This document shows positions 23,188-33,578 of a stretch of 64,000 nucleotides of DNA, piece by piece. The position numbers were made by a program, and so were the translations under genes. The DNA comes from Diprion similis (lineage: Eukaryota > Arthropoda > Insecta > Hymenoptera > Diprionidae), in contig NC_060107.1 of assembly GCF_021155765.1 (NCBI RefSeq), positions 11,580,501-11,644,500 of the forward strand, in the 5' to 3' direction. Every line of letters starts with the position of its first letter. The first letter of the stretch is position 1. The notes under the pieces were generated by a model. It did no database searches. It had not been told where the DNA came from and worked only from the letters and a program-made list of their open reading frames with translations.

Positions 23188-23986
23188 GTAAGTACCATTT
23201 TTTACTTTGTTCCAGAAGGCGGTTCCAAAATGGGAGTAGTTGAAAAGAGATAATTCAATTTCATGTTTGATCGTGACAATACTAACGAAACAAAGTGAGC
23301 CTTTGAGTGAATCGAAAAGTATTCGAAAGCTGCAGACTTACGTGTTGGAAAAAGTTTTCAAATTATTTTCAGAATTTATTCCTGACACATTTGTGTCAGT
23401 GGAGCTCAGCTAAAGACGTTTTGAAAAAGGCTGGCCACGTTTGTAGGCGAACAAAATATCTGGAATAAAAAAACCGCGACTTTTTAGAACTTTCAACGTA
23501 TTTTCCAAGCTTTTTTTGGTTATGTCTTTAATTTCACCTTCTATTTTTTAGCGATTGATTGAAAAATCCCTTAGAGTCTCGATACAACACGGAGTCAGAT
23601 AGAAAAACCGCAGTTGGGCGGAATTTTAATGTATCAAAAATTTGTCCTACAGAACCTTATAAATTGAAAGTATAGTTATCGGAAGTCTTGAATTTTGTAT
23701 TCCAGATGTTCAGTTCGTCTTAACGTGGCCACCGTTTTTTAAATCGTCTTCTGCAAAGCTCAACTCGAACAGACGTACGAGCGTAAATTTTGAGGATAAT
23801 TTAAACAATCTTTTGGCGTTTTGAAGTATTACTTGACTCTGTTCCGTCCATCAGTCTAGAACAATTAAATATTGAATAAAATAATGATTTTATACTGCTC
23901 TTGCCAAGGCAACCCTTGTTAACATCGTTCATACTCTCGTAGAATAATGTTAGTCAAATTTTTTGTTGCAGTTATTCGCGTGCACG

Positions 23987-25485
23987 ATGGAAGCAAGCAA
24001 CGGCTTTCGGTTATCACAGTGGAAGCAGTGTCTTGCAGCATTCGGTAAGTTTCCAAAAATACTGTGCGTGAGACTCGTGCGATCTAAAACGATACTTATT
24101 CTTCTCAAACTTTTGACAAATTTATTGAACCCGTACATATCATTCGATCATCCTTTTTTTCAGCACCAACTTTAGTGTTCATTCCACTTGTCGTCGATGT
24201 TTGGGTGAGGCTGGAGCCCGAAGGATCTCTCAAATTCATCTACCTCGTGTTAGATGTTATCTCAGTCATATGCGGTGCTATTATAGCAGCAGTTTGCTCT
24301 GATTGTTTTGGACGAAAAAAAACCATGTTAGCGTTAACACTCCTCTGGCCATTTGGAATTGCTTTCGTTTTCACTGTACATTTAAGTAATGTAGTACAGA
24401 TCTTGTCCTTAATCCACTTGTTTTTTGGTCTCGGTTTCACCAGAACTGCTACTGCTCTTTATATCTCGGAAATTACCAGCATCAATATTCGTCAAACCGC
24501 AATGGTACTTCCACTGGTGACTACGCCGATCTTTCAACTGTTTGGGGATTTAGCGTTTCAAATTTTAGTCGACCATTTCGCTAGTGATGTGGATGATGTT
24601 ATTTTGGCATATAAAATCAAAGCTAGTGTTTTTGCCTCAATCGCAACATTGTTGTTCGGTATAATGCTTTTCCTATGCCCTGAGACACCCTATTACTCGA
24701 ACTGGAGAGAAAGGTGCAAGGAAACCGAACGGTCTCTACGCTTCTATACCGGATACGAGTACGTCAGAACGGCAGAACTGATTCCGGAACCCCGTGGCAA
24801 TTCGCAAGTAAAAGCGTCCGCGCAGGAATGGAATAAGAAACTGAGAGCACTCACCGAGATGAAAAATATTCGAAGTTTGGGCATAATTTTTATATTAATA
24901 TTGATAAAATGGGGGTTTCGACACCACATAAATCTATTTGCTATAAAAGATATGTTAAATTTCTCTACGAATATCACTGGTTACGATGAATTGATTGTAA
25001 GTTTTGCAATAGCAATTTTCACCAGCTTTCTGGTATTGCCCGTAATTTTATTCGCGAGGAAAATATTTCTGTTAGCAGTGATCGTAATCAGTTTTATAGC
25101 AACTTTGATCGGGATATGGATAAAATCTGTTGTAATACTTTCTGTACTTAATTACGTGAAATTCTTGGGTCACTTCATTTTCACTGGTGTCGCGTGGTCC
25201 TCTTTAGGAATTTTATTCCCGACGAATGTCAAGGCCATCGCCATTGCTATTGGCGTGAGCTTAGACATGCTGATAGGTTCTATCGTGTCCTTGATCGAGT
25301 ATTTCATATACCAGAATGTTAATCAACGTGGAGCCGTATACGACTTTACACATCTCCCACTAAAATCTTACGTCGACTTAGGTACTCTTGTTGTGGCTTT
25401 TATCTTAGTCTTGATATTCATTCCAAAAACGATCAAGGTGCAGCCTGAGGGAACGTTTAAGAATTATGCTGTAGTGCGATCCTGA
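23987..25485 (+). CDS. Gene C: MFS sugar-porter family transporter (Tret1-like, divergent)
   Basis: CDS is join(23987..24044, 24164..25485), 1380 nt, 459 residues, the same exon lengths as gene B. ATG 23987 lies 15 nt past an acceptor at 23971. Landmarks sit at gene B's positions: G-R-K-K-T at 69-73, Y-I-S-E-I-T at 119-124, P-E-T-P-Y-Y at 192-197, F-P-T-N-V-K-A at 371-377. Residues 20-290 differ from B at many sites, while residues from about 295 to the end differ at only three or four. Span 7 again lacks QQxxG (it has R-H-H-I-N-L). It is a probable plasma-membrane solute carrier; substrate is unknown. Intact, with conserved leader exons, so likely expressed. Confidence 0.85.
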
Positions 25486-25728
25486 GATTTGAAGTTAACA
25501 AAGCTTCAAGCAGAAGTGATGGGGCGCAGCCCGCCGATGTGGAAGTAGGACCCAAAATTTTATCATCGAAAGACTTTGAAGAACTAATCTCACCAGATTC
25601 CAGTAAATCAAGGTGCTGATCTCGAGTGCGTTTCTTAAAATTCTCATGAACGATTCTGTTATTCGGAGAGTCGGACAGCACCGCACACTCGGTACTAGTG
25701 AGGTACTCGAGAACTAATATTGTTAGAA
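25486..25728. other. Gene C 3' flank
   Basis: Homologous to 19792-20021. Contains no supported frame on the coding strand. It leads into the signal-peptide-like exon. Confidence 0.4.
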
Positions 25729-25796
25729 ATGGCAAAATTTACTTCAATGCTTTTTATTTTTGTAATCGGAAACAGTTTGTCTGCATTAAATGGCAA
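25729..25796 (+). CDS. Candidate first coding exon with signal peptide (unit C copy)
   Basis: ATG opens M-A-K-F-T-S-M-L-F-I-F-V-I-G-N-S-L-S-A-L-N-G and the exon ends at a GTGAGT donor (GT at 25797-25798). Compared with unit B, three of the first six codons after ATG differ and the rest is the same. If spliced to 26082 in the 94-bp block, the frame stays open to 26385, giving about 120 residues with five cysteines after the leader. That extension is not kept in units A and B, so the gene model is tentative and the family unknown. Confidence 0.38.
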
Positions 25797-26070
25797 GTGA
25801 GTTCAACACATTTCTTCATTCTGTCTAATTTATCAATCCTTTGTCTCCCTCAAAATATCCCATTCATCCCAACCTTTGTTATACCCAACTACTTTTGCGC
25901 AACGCATACGCATATCTCTTGTGTAATATTTGATGTAACTCTCATCTGCTCCCTCGTTTTCGTTGCATTATGTAATATATTATGCTCAAAAGTTATCAGC
26001 TGAGATATACACGTCAACATAGCAACGTAATTTGCCCAAGCAGTTTTTCCTCTATCGCGGATACGAATTG

Positions 26071-26164
26071 AATGTCTGCAGTGATGTTTTGGTTCAACGA
26101 GTGACGCTACTCTTATGTGGCTCAGCGGTTCATTCGAAACTTGGGATACTTTTTGAATGGCACA
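26071..26164 (+). other. 94-bp near-invariant block, unit C copy
   Basis: Identical over 94 bp to the unit A copy 13 kb away. The possible acceptor ends at 26081. It is the last recognisable element of unit C; homology to the other units fades by about 26400. Confidence 0.4.
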
Positions 26165-26639
26165 CAAAAATCTGCAGATATCTCTTCGGCCGTAATGATA
26201 CCTCTTTTTCAGACGTAAAATCTATTGAATTATCCAAAAAACAAGATATTTTACCAAACATCATTGCTTACAGTAATCGTGCGCGTTCGAATAATGCGTT
26301 GAATTGTGTTACTCGACTGGTCTTGGTTGATGGTGCAGAGGCCAAGTGTCACATCCCCGATATGTGTGACATTTTGCATCACTGATTTAATTCGATGGAT
26401 TGATATATTTATTTCTGACATATTTGATGTTTTTACTTAAAAAAATCATATTACTCGCTCCTTCCCGAATATTTCCTTTCAAAGTATAAGAATAATTCAA
26501 ATAATGGCTAAGATAATTATTTCTACTGGTATGCTCGGTAGCCAAAACTAACCCAAGAGTTTGATGATTTTTGAACGGGTCGAGATGTCGAATTGGAATT
26601 TATTTCAACAAACTTTCGCAGTAGAATACATTTTCGCTA

Positions 26640-27094
26640 GTCAATCAATACTAGGACTTTTCACAATAAAGGGGGAATATGGGGGCTCATCGAAATCCAA
26701 CAAATCAGGCATAAAAGTTTTCTGAGTGTTGCTAATTTGAATATAATTTGTCCCTTGGATCAAATGTTTTCTGAGGGACTGGCCGTGGCAAACCACCCCC
26801 ATACCCAGTGCAGTGGACATCAACATATCCTCCGGAGTGCATGCAAGGAGGCGACCCGGACCTTCTCTTGCATGAAGATTCCAACGCAGACGCTTTTTCT
26901 AAGTATGAGTCGTAGACAATCGCTGGGAGACTTTGCCCTTCAGGCCTGGGTAATTTTATTTTGAAAATACTATACAATTGTTCCCACATGCTAAGACGGA
27001 AGCAGAGTTTTTCCCGGCTCGTTACGGTCAGTTGTAGGCCTACGCGGCCTTCTCCGAATCTGCCGGTCGAACCATATGGGCTCCGACGCTACCA
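26640..27094 (-). mobile_element. Decayed mobile-element-like repeat, inverted copy 1
   Basis: On the minus strand, an ATG at 27094 opens a frame reading V-A-S-E-P then F-D-R-Q-I, broken by several stops, then a segment with S-G-S-P-P-C-M-H-S-G-G-Y and T-G-Y-G-G. The same elements occur in the same order on the plus strand at 37654-38013, with better frame. Two diverged copies in opposite orientation point to a transposable-element gene fragment. I cannot name the family; there is no visible reverse transcriptase, transposase or terminal repeat. Confidence 0.5.
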
Positions 27095-28237
27095 TTCCGA
27101 GCCCGTGAAAAGGTGTTTATAAGACTTAAAATAAGTAGAGAAAGTGAAGTGAAATAAATAAATGCGATTAATGTGATTAAGAGGCATCAGATCCCCAGGA
27201 ACGCACTAGACGTAAACACTACTCAGAACATGGCACGAGTAGAAGATAAAGATGGCTAATAAAAATTGAAAGGCTATCGTTCTTGACTTTAACCTCATTA
27301 ATTCGGGCAAGGTCTTAGATATAATATGCGACGTTCGTAACATCAATTTAATATATGAACACAAAGTATTCAAATAGGTGATTATTTCACTCCTTCACAA
27401 GCGAGTGGTGTTCATTCTAATTTTGATATATTAAGTAAAATAACAGACCTAATAGCGAATGCAACCATGCGCATCAATAAGTTCAGGATAAGTATTTGAT
27501 ATGAAATACCAATGTGTGTAAAACGCTTTCAGACTGACACTCGATATCATATTATCAAATATGTAAAAGGAAGATATTCTTGCCTAAAACGGGCTGGATA
27601 ATGTTATCTATTGCTGTAATATCTTGAAAAGGAGGGGAGGTTTATCCAAAATTCGAAATTGTACACGCACAATCAGTCATTGGACGTATTTGCAATCACT
27701 TGTCGGTTCATCTTCAATCAAACGAAACCGTCTCTATTAAATGGCTAAGAAGTACGGTGCGTTGTGAGCTAACCAAATCCGATTACTCATCGAGAACTTT
27801 TTAGTTTTTCAAATTCGACGAAGAAGAGACTTCGAGAGTTGAACGGATTTCACACCAACATTCCATTACACTCTTTTTTTCAGCTCGTTATGATAGGTTA
27901 TATAACAGTACTACTAAAAGGTACTCCGTGAATATTTTCAGAATTTTTAATTCACTCATTTCGTGAATGTTTGTTTTTACCCGTATATCGTGGAAGATTG
28001 AAATCGGGTAAAAAAAAATTTACCACAACAAAGTTATGTATTCCCATGAACATCACGTTATTATGAGTGTCCTTATCATAGTTAGCTGTAATTACTAAGG
28101 TTATATTAATGAATAGGACTTCCTACGGTGGGCTAAAAGTAAGACTAGTCTTGCCGACCCGAAAACACCCTAATCTTTTGGCGTATCGCAGACTCGGGAT
28201 ATACCAGAACTGCCTTTTGTCAGACAGAGATCTTTCT
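27095..28237. other. Intergenic, no gene recognised
   Basis: AT-rich sequence with no frame of note on either strand. Only short A and T runs stand out. Confidence 0.5.
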
Positions 28238-28340
28238 CCGTTGCTCCCATGAAAAGACAAGGGCTTTGAAGCCGTTGCTTCCATCTGGAGACACGGGATT
28301 CCAATCGTTACTTTCTAGTCGAAGACACGGGCTGGAGTTA
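28238..28340 (+). repeat. Diverged 34-bp tandem repeat, three units
   Basis: Units begin at 28238, 28272 and 28306. Each has a CGTT(G/A)CTTCCAT-like start and a GAGACACGGG-like middle. Partial related phrases (ACTCGGG...) occur on both sides, near 28190 and 28362, so the array was probably longer once. Confidence 0.6.
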
Positions 28341-29039
28341 ATGCACCCTTTCGTTGCATGGACTCGGGAAAACCGGAGGCACCTTCCTACTTCAGACTTG
28401 GGCTCAGAAGTCAGAGTTGACAGCTTTTAAATTAATTAAATCGACGCCTGAACTGCAGATCAGGGCTGTAGTCGTGGCTGCATGTCAAGTTCTGTTTCCT
28501 CGGCTGTTGCAGTGCCGTACAACTATTCGAGATGAATGTACGCCGTCTGTTAAATCTATCCGATATCGATTTATCTGAAATGATGTCGAACTAAAGGAAA
28601 CAGATGCGTTGAAGTTTGACTAGAACGTTTTAATTAACTAAATTGCGTATTAAAAATTTGCAAAAATCAAATGAAAGAAATGTTCAAAAATAAATCAAAG
28701 TGAAACACAAAATAAAATTATACAGAATTTATCGGTTCTGCTCCCTACTCAGCTAAATGTTCAAATTTTCCCAAGCTTTATATTTCTAACATTTTCAATC
28801 TGATGTATTCATCATCTAAAATCCCGTGCTACCGTGGACCCTGCAATACGTCTGACTTTACGATGAATTTGAGCGCCAAGCTTGAAAATTCATAAAATTG
28901 ACTGTAAGTTCGAGCTCGACTTCGAGGTGAACATCATCTCGTCTAAATGAGACAGGTAGACACTGCGCCGTGCCACTACTGTTTTTTTTATTTTTAAACC
29001 AACAGTTACGGGTTTTGTGCCCATGTACCAAAAGAATAA
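28341..29039. other. Intergenic, no gene recognised
   Basis: A short frame at 28354-28578 continues out of the 34-bp repeat region and has no domain. The remainder is AT-rich. Confidence 0.45.
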
Positions 29040-29461
29040 TTGAGTAACGCGTTGTGGTTCACACGAGAGTTCACATGGGATTTTGCCGCACGTAAGCTGC
29101 CTGTGCCTCCTGAGGCACCTCTATTTATACTGTTGGTGGCCCTTCATCGCGTTGCGCCGACGCAGTCGATCTCACGATCCCCTATCTGCGAGTCGAGGGT
29201 CTGTCGTTTTCCTGTCCGTGTCCTTTAGATTTGTGTTAACGACGTCAGCGGGCATCGGTCATCCTCGGCAACCATCGTCCTCATACTCTGTCGGTAATCT
29301 GCACATTGAACTGCGCGATGTCGGAGTGCACCAGCTGCATGTAGGTGGCATTGGTCACTTCGACGTCCGTCGAGTCTTATCTTTTCTCGTATGGACGGTT
29401 CAGCTGGTGGCTTCGAGTATTTTAGTAGACTTAGAGTAGTGGGTCTATTTTGGTAGACCAT
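29040..29461 (-). other. GC-rich coding-like block, possibly a mobile-element remnant
   Basis: Composition rises sharply over this 420-bp island. Both strands have frames of 78-118 codons. A third, minus-strand frame reads E-V-T-N-A-T-Y-M-Q-L-V-H-S-D-I-A and is interrupted by a stop near 29290. The frames overlap, so at most one is real, and none has a motif I can name. A decayed element gene is the likeliest reading. Confidence 0.3.
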
Positions 29462-31740
29462 TACAATATGTCATTCTGTTGCTAGCAACATACATCGCAT
29501 TGAATTATATCCGGAAAAGAGGAACTCAAGTGTACCTTGCAACATGGCGCTTACAACGCAAGTTAAGGACCGTTAACCCAACCACAATTTCTAGTAATAA
29601 CCGGTATCGACGAGAAGAGCTGGCGCACAATATCGGCGAAATTAGAATTACCTAGAATATTTCCTCATCCCCTTGTTTTTAAACATTTGTTCCTATATAG
29701 CGAGCGATCCGAGCAAAGCAGTCACCAGAACACGGCCCAAGTGCCAAGGAGGGGACACCAACAATACCTGACCTGCTGTATTTAACTATGGACATGAACA
29801 CGTCGAAATATGTTCCAGTCATCACTCCGGGCAATATCCTTAACGCCTTAGCCGGAGTGCCTGGGTATCTGTTATCTCAGTTTTGAGTATAGTAACAGAG
29901 TTCAAAATTAGAGCACATAGACACACACAGACGTCCATCCAAAAATGATTAGAGGTGATTTTCTAGATCTTGAAACGTCGAGACCTAGTGATTACAGAAA
30001 TTTCATTTTTCCTTTGAAAATGGAGACCGAAATTTAAAAAAAAAGTATTATATTTAAAATAAATACATTCCAATTGCTTTTTAAGGTCATGTAGTACTCC
30101 TACCTTTACCGAGCGAGTAAACTCACCCATTTTTCTGCCTATATTCAATAAACAAACGAACGAAAAGGTTTCAAATTTCAACAGTGCATCGCTCTTTTGT
30201 AGCGGAATTCAGGAAAGTTGCTCAGAACATGGTTTATATTACATAGAATATAGTTTTTGTTTGTCAGTAGTCTGAATATCATTGCCTAAGTCCGGTTGAA
30301 ACATTGTAAATTTTTTTTGCTAATTAATAAAAAAGTCTGCAAGAGCTAATCTCGATGAATTCTTCCTGAATTCATCCCCAATGGTCACTAACTTCAAATT
30401 TTTGTGAAAAAGAACGAAACTGCTCTGTTTGCTCGGTGATTTGCTAATTACTATCTTATTTATTGTTCATAGTTTGATTTTAATTACAACTTCATGCTAA
30501 TTTATTATGATGAGTTTGTTGATCATTTGTCACACGCTCAACGAATCTCGCGTATTTTTATTTATCTCCACGTCAATATTGATATGAACATACCACTGAA
30601 CCGACTATGAATGCCAAGGCTTGTATTATTTTAAGAAATGCAAAAACAACCACGACAGCGATTACGAATTCGCAGGTCGGCAAACGGCGATCGCTGGCTG
30701 ACGATCAGTGAATAATAACGTTGTCGATTATGCGTTATAACTTATACGTCACCTTCTGAGCTAACTCCAAGCCGAGGAATAATTCTTAATCGAACGAACT
30801 CAACAGGAAAACAATTTTTCGAATGACTAACAGCAACTGTAAATTTTCGATGACAAAATTGAACGTCCTTATGAAATTCAGAAAGTGTCATAACACCGAA
30901 GAAGCGTTCTAAAAATTCTGCGAGATACAGAATCGATACAATTTTTCTACGAATCCGGGAAGACTTGTTATTACCGAATTTTTCTCCAAATCAAAGGAGA
31001 TTTGTTTATGCCAAAATTTTTCTTGTATACCAGTAGGATAACATTTCGTATAGTTAGATAATGAGGAGGTTAGCCTGGAGTGTTTACCAAAGTTATTTCT
31101 GATAGTCTGGTGACATGTTTTAGCTCACATTAGGTGTACGATGTTTTTATCGTAATTTTGAAAAAATTAATTTCTCATTTTATTATGTAATGCTTTTGTA
31201 ATTTATACTTTTATCAAATTGGATAAATATCGTAAGAATTATTAAAATCAAATATTTTTTTTTATTCGGTATCAATAAACATGTTATTGAATTTCGCATA
31301 TGTTCACGTCATGGAAATTACTCTTCTCGCGATTGCGCTAAATGTTTAAATTTTAAGGAATTAAACGAACTTTCGGATAAAATTTGATACTTCAAAGAAA
31401 TTGATCTGAAATTTTTATTTGTCCTAAGGACGTATCACGAACATATTTGGAAATCGAATGTCTAGTCGACGTAACTCTTTGCCGCACAGATGAGCCAGCT
31501 TTTTTGAATCGTTTATTCAAGATTTACATCCAATTTTCGAGATATCAGTATAATTTTTTTTCTTATGTTTCTACATAATTGGACCTCTACAATAGCAATG
31601 TTGATGTTTTAAGAGGGAATATGATGTTTCCGCGAATGTAGTAAGCGCTATACATACACAAGGTGTTGAAAATGCCTGTTTTTACGTAATAAATGTAATT
31701 GTGATAAGGTTATGGGGACTAAAAAAGTGGAATTTGGTAT
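29462..31740. other. Intergenic, no gene recognised
   Basis: AT-rich. A stretch at 29690-29890 has a CCTATATAG TATA-like phrase followed by GC-richer sequence, reminiscent of an LTR or a promoter, but no paired copy is present in this window. Confidence 0.45.
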
Positions 31741-31935
31741 TTTGGGGTTTTTGCGGTCGCTCAAAACGAATCCAACGTCAGAATTTCAAGATTCAAAATA
31801 GCGAATCCAATATGACGGACTGAAAATATGGAAATTGATCTGACACGCTCATATTAGATCCACCGTTATGAATTCTGAAAATTTCTCAGATCTCATCCCA
31901 ATTTTGATATCAGTAACCTCGAGAACCCTGATATA
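31741..31935. repeat. Dispersed CCAATATGG repeat family, locus 3
   Basis: Carries AACGAATCCAACGTCAGAAT, AATAGCGAATCCAATATG and GACTGAAAATATGG, then on the opposite sense a TTAGATCCACCGTTATGAAT phrase, that is an internal inverted repeat. It matches loci 2 and 4 closely. Confidence 0.7.
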
Positions 31936-32059
31936 CTCAGTTCCAAGGAATTTGATTATAAGGAAAAATGTATGCTTCCAAGCTGTTGTCGTATAAATCG
32001 ACGTTATATTTTTTTTTCGCGTTCATTTCAACGAAAGCCCAATCGCTACGTCCGATGAA

Positions 32060-32304
32060 CGGAGCCCACACGTGGTGACGTCACGTTCCCCACCAAGCTA
32101 CTCCCGTAATCTGCGTCGTAATACTTCGGATATTTAGCTCGCGATCCGTCTACACAGTGCAGATGGCCGAGCAGCTGCCTCTTTGTTGACTAACCGAACT
32201 TCCTTCACATTTTCGTCGCGTCGTCGTCAAGTGAATTTTGGATTATCGTCTACGTCATTATAATATTATGGTGTAATTTCTCCTTGGCTGAGTTGCAGAT
32301 CAAG
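32060..32304 (+). promoter_or_regulatory. Candidate promoter and non-coding first exon of gene 4
   Basis: A CpG-rich patch with CACGTG at 32069-32074 and a perfect palindromic TGACGTCA (CRE type) at 32076-32083. A TATTTAG phrase near 32130 lies about 25-30 bp before a TCTACACAGTGC start-like sequence near 32150. The region ends at an AAG|GTAAAG donor (GT at 32305-32306), which could splice to the acceptor before the start codon at 33562. It is not recognisably related to the leader of genes B and C. The transcript is inferred. Confidence 0.45.
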
Positions 32305-32305
32305 G

Positions 32306-33562
32306 TAAAGTATGCATAGACTACCGTAATAAATCAAAAAAAAAAAAAAAAGAAATATTTATTTCCAGATGAACCTGTTAGAATATTTACTTATTGAACT
32401 CATACATTTTGATCAAATCAAATTTTCTCCCGTATGTCAAGTTAATTGTATTGAATAGGTTCATATTTAAATGATATATTTTCATTTCATGAAAATCCCA
32501 GAGGAATTCTTAACTGAGTGTAAACAGCGAACTCTATAGATTCGAGTTCTGATTTGCTTCTAGATTTTACATTTGGTCTCTGTTTTGGTAATCGCAAGGT
32601 GAACGAATGTGATCGAATATTGTTGTATTTTGTCTGCGACTTAGAATGATGAAAATGAATTTTTCTAATTTTGAGGAGACGTCTTGTTCTCGGAATTTAA
32701 GTGTAACAACTTGGGGAACTTTTACTCCCATACGGAAAGGAATAGAGTGTAACTAACGATAAGTTCGACTTCGCTTTTGCTATTAAGAAAAACCAGGGTA
32801 AGAATTTATGGTTGAAGTATTTAAATTAAATATGGATTTCGTGTTTTCAACTTAATTGATAATCAAATTATACGCGATCATCTTGTCAACGACATGATAA
32901 AAAAAATCTGAAATTAGGCAACTTTGCAATGAAATTATGTTCATGGAAATTTTCGATTATAATAATGAAAGAAAATTTTATAAAATGTGGAGGACTCTGA
33001 GACAGTTTATAAAACTTTTATGAAAATTTTATGCAAATTCCTTTTTGTAAAACGAATAACGCAATGCAATAGGAAAAAACTTTATGAACAATAAACGAAG
33101 CATTTTATAAAAAAAAAAGGTATAATAACTGTTGCGATATGAAGTTCTAGCCTTGATGAAACTCGCGAAGAGTGGTTTGATAAAGAAATTTTCCACACGT
33201 TATATAGATGCGAGAAACGCGAAGAGAAAATAGATTTTATTTTAAGATCTACACAGAGCAACTCCAGATGATACACAACGTTGTATCGCGAAAAACGTAC
33301 ACTCGAAAGACTGATACCGAGGACAGCTGATTCGCTAATTCTCGTAACTCACACGCAAATTGCAACATCCTTTAATTCCAAGCACAACAAATACACGCAA
33401 CAATAACGAGAAAAGATTCCGATCTTACTTGATGGTACTTCCACTAATTGAATTGGCTTGTAAAGTGGTGAAAAGTACCGCGAAAAATACTTTTTCACGA
33501 CCCGTTTCAGTTGCAATTCCATCAAACGAATTTCCTTAACAATAATATTTTTTTTCTTACAG
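32306..33562. other. Putative leader intron of gene 4
   Basis: AT-rich, with an A-tract near 32338-32351. No supported frame on either strand. Confidence 0.45.
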
Positions 33563-33578
33563 AAAATTTCAAACGAAA

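Noticed and set aside
29083..29439. 118-codon plus-strand frame in the GC-rich block
   Set aside because: It overlaps equally long frames on the other strand and has no domain; high GC alone lengthens chance frames.
29690..29890. Possible solo LTR with a TATA-like phrase
   Set aside because: No second copy, no clear TG...CA ends and no flanking duplication in the window.
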